Positions 62,738-64,000 of a DNA stretch of 64,000 nucleotides are shown here, one piece after another; positions within the stretch are counted from its first letter, which is position 1; each line of letters opens with the position of its first letter. The position numbers were made by a program, and so were the translations under genes. The stretch comes from Marinobacter daqiaonensis (GTDB lineage Bacteria > Pseudomonadota > Gammaproteobacteria > Pseudomonadales > Oleiphilaceae). The notes beneath the pieces are model-generated. The model made no database searches, was not told the DNA's origin, and saw nothing but the letters and a program-made list of their open reading frames with translations. The DNA lies in the NCBI RefSeq assembly GCF_900115285.1, contig NZ_FOYW01000001.1:1213616-1277615 (forward strand), written 5' to 3'.

Positions 62738-63397
62738 TTACTGCTGCATCGGTACCAGCTTCAGCTCAACACGGCGATTCTGCTCACGGCCAACTGCGGT
62801 GTCGTTGGTGGCGACCGGACGTCGCTCACCATAGCCAACCGCGCTGGTACGGGCGGGGGCGATGCCCTGATTCAGCAGGAAGTCGCGAACGGAACCTGCA
62901 CGCTGCTCGGAAAGCAGCTGGTTGTAGCTGTCGGAGCCCCTGCTGTCGGTATGACCCTCGATCCGGATGCGGGTCTGGTCGAACTCCTTCAGCACCAGCG
63001 CCACTGACTCAAGCACACCGGTAAAGGACGGCTTGATGGAGGACTGGTCGGTATCGAAGGTGATATTGCCCGGCATCACCAGGTCAATACGGTCACCCTC
63101 TCTGACAACCCGGACCCCGGTCCCTTCCAGTTTGCGACGCAGCTGCGCTTCCTGGCGGTCCATGTAGTAACCGATACCACCGCCTACGGCAGCACCACTG
63201 GCGGCGCCGATCAGAGCGCCCTTGCCACGATCACTCTTGCTTGAGGTAGCCGCACCGACAGCCGCCCCACCAATGGCACCAATGATACTGCCCTTGGTGG
63301 CACTGGACGTCTTTTCCTCGCCCGTATAAGGATCGTAGGTTTTGCATCCCGCCAGAGCGAATGCGACCAGCGAGAGTACGATAAATAGTTTTTTCAC
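62738..63397 (-). CDS. OmpA-family lipoprotein with glycine-zipper region (YiaD-like)
   Basis: 219 aa. The start is a GTG at 63397 with AGGAGA eight bases upstream; it overlaps the end of the hydrolase gene by four bases (GTGA). The signal peptide ends FALAGC, so Cys18 is lipidated. Residues about 36-77 are a glycine zipper (GSIIGAIGGAAVGAA and GALIGAASGAAVGGGIGYYMD). The C-terminal OmpA domain (about 100-219) has IEGHTDSRGSDSYNQLLSEQRA (about 147-168) and GYGERRPVATNDT for binding diaminopimelate in murein. It should link the outer membrane to the cell wall. Confidence 0.93.
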   Translation of the reverse strand: MKKLFIVLSLVAFALAGCKTYDPYTGEEKTSSATKGSIIGAIGGAAVGAATSSKSDRGKGALIGAASGAAVGGGIGYYMDRQEAQLRRKLEGTGVRVVREGDRIDLVMPGNITFDTDQSSIKPSFTGVLESVALVLKEFDQTRIRIEGHTDSRGSDSYNQLLSEQRAGSVRDFLLNQGIAPARTSAVGYGERRPVATNDTAVGREQNRRVELKLVPMQQ

Positions 63398-64000
63398 GGT
63401 TTTGTCTCCTGTACCCGTTTGTTAACCATACTGCGTTGCGGAACAACGCCAGTTTCTTGATGGACTCTTTCAAAGGCATCAATGATGCCATTGAAGACCA
63501 CTGCCTGCAGATCCTGTGCTTCGTTGACCAGATGATGGCGACCCTCGGGGAGTCGTAGCTCCTTCACCGCCGAAAACTTGTTCCTTATGATTCTCAGGTT
63601 GTGCTGCCAGTCGACCGTGCCGTCCTTTTCACCTTGGATCACTGTCAGCGAAAAATCCACCGGGCGCGCGGATTCGATATGAGGCACCCAGTGTCTCAGC
63701 GCGTTCACCCAGTCCACGTGTACGGCCCTCGCCTGCAGCGGATCATGGTCCTTCAGGAAACGGAGAAACCGGGCGTTGGCACTGTTCTCGGAAAACGCCC
63801 GTTTCCAGCCCCGCACGAAGGGCTTCATCAGGCTGTGGAGAATCTGCGCTCCCAGCCATCCGGCGGGCCGTACCAGTGGCGCCAGCAGCACCACCCCCCT
63901 GAACGCCGAGGTTTCCCGGGTATGGTGATTCGAGAGCAGATAGTCAATGAGAATTCCGCCGCCGGTACTCTGACCCACCGCATACCAGGGCCTTCGGGTA
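63394..64000 (-). CDS. Alpha/beta hydrolase, C-terminal part (5' end outside the window)
   Basis: At least 201 codons; the frame is open to the window edge. The first visible residues run TRRPWYAVGQSTGGG, whose GQSTG is the nucleophile elbow GxSxG of the alpha/beta hydrolase fold. Later VIQGEKDGTVDW carries the acid Asp and LPEGRHHLVNEA the catalytic His. This pattern fits the serine aminopeptidase S33/monoglyceride lipase-like group. A GTG at 63978 lies directly in the elbow and cannot be the start. Its stop overlaps the start of the OmpA-type lipoprotein gene, so the two are coupled. Confidence 0.88.
   Translation of the reverse strand, partial: TRRPWYAVGQSTGGGILIDYLLSNHHTRETSAFRGVVLLAPLVRPAGWLGAQILHSLMKPFVRGWKRAFSENSANARFLRFLKDHDPLQARAVHVDWVNALRHWVPHIESARPVDFSLTVIQGEKDGTVDWQHNLRIIRNKFSAVKELRLPEGRHHLVNEAQDLQAVVFNGIIDAFERVHQETGVVPQRSMVNKRVQETKP

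Noticed and set aside
63976..63978. GTG as the start of the alpha/beta hydrolase
   Set aside because: It lies inside the GxSxG nucleophile elbow and the frame continues open to the window edge, so the true start is outside.

Overview
The window looks like chromosomal backbone of a GC-rich marine gammaproteobacterium, most likely Marinobacter or a close relative. This rests on the protein sequences and on gene order recalled from Pseudomonas aeruginosa, not on a database search. Two conserved blocks are recognisable: comF / bioB-bioF-bioD / PA0505-like / SprA-like / ~600-aa acyl-CoA dehydrogenases, and purA-hisZ-hflC-hflK-hflX-hfq-miaA-mutL-amidase-tsaE-nnr / queG / orn-rsgA-motBA-psd / PA4958-like-fimX / serB-parC ... 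parE. I saw no rRNA, tRNA, transposase, integrase, prophage or CRISPR array.

Layout: 1-3396 (minus) holds the start of one acyl-CoA dehydrogenase, a complete tandem paralogue with a likely PsrA-type operator, an SprA-like protein and a tiny flagellar-axial-like protein. 3562-6541 (minus) is bioB-bioF-bioD behind a BirA-like operator, divergent from comF. 7375-11792 holds an FAD oxidoreductase, then srkA, a membrane-anchored small protein and the tRNA wobble-uridine genes cmoA-cmoB. 11842-25035 (minus) is the long purA to nnr housekeeping block. 25146-33848 holds queG, a pair of inverted intergenic repeat elements, orn, rsgA, the flagellar stator motA-motB, psd, and the EF-P beta-lysylation genes epmA, efp and epmB.

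34066-38266 pairs a PA4958-like protein, in which I see possible PilZ motifs, with fimX, a degenerate GGDEF/EAL c-di-GMP receptor of type IV pilus control. serB overlaps parC. Between parC and parE lies an accessory stretch: a small membrane protein, YceI, cytochrome b561, an array of seven alternating REP units, a 15-codon ORF with a strong ribosome site, and an EAL phosphodiesterase with all expected catalytic residues. 47884-51113 encodes a subtilisin-type lipoprotein protease translationally coupled to a PrcB-domain lipoprotein, which recalls the dentilisin system of Treponema.

51393-64000 holds a quinone oxidoreductase, a membrane-tailed BLUF photoreceptor, a TRIC-type channel, a purine permease with apt, an FAH-family enzyme, an ABC1/UbiB-type kinase, a sirtuin lacking the zinc cysteines, a D-2-hydroxyglutarate-dehydrogenase-like flavoprotein divergent from serA, a coiled-coil protein, an OmpA-type lipoprotein and the C-terminal part of an alpha/beta hydrolase.

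The best candidates for new biology are the S8 protease-PrcB lipoprotein pair, the PilZ-like/FimX pair, the 15-aa ORF behind the REP array, and the membrane-tailed BLUF protein. Most of the rest is ordinary core genome.
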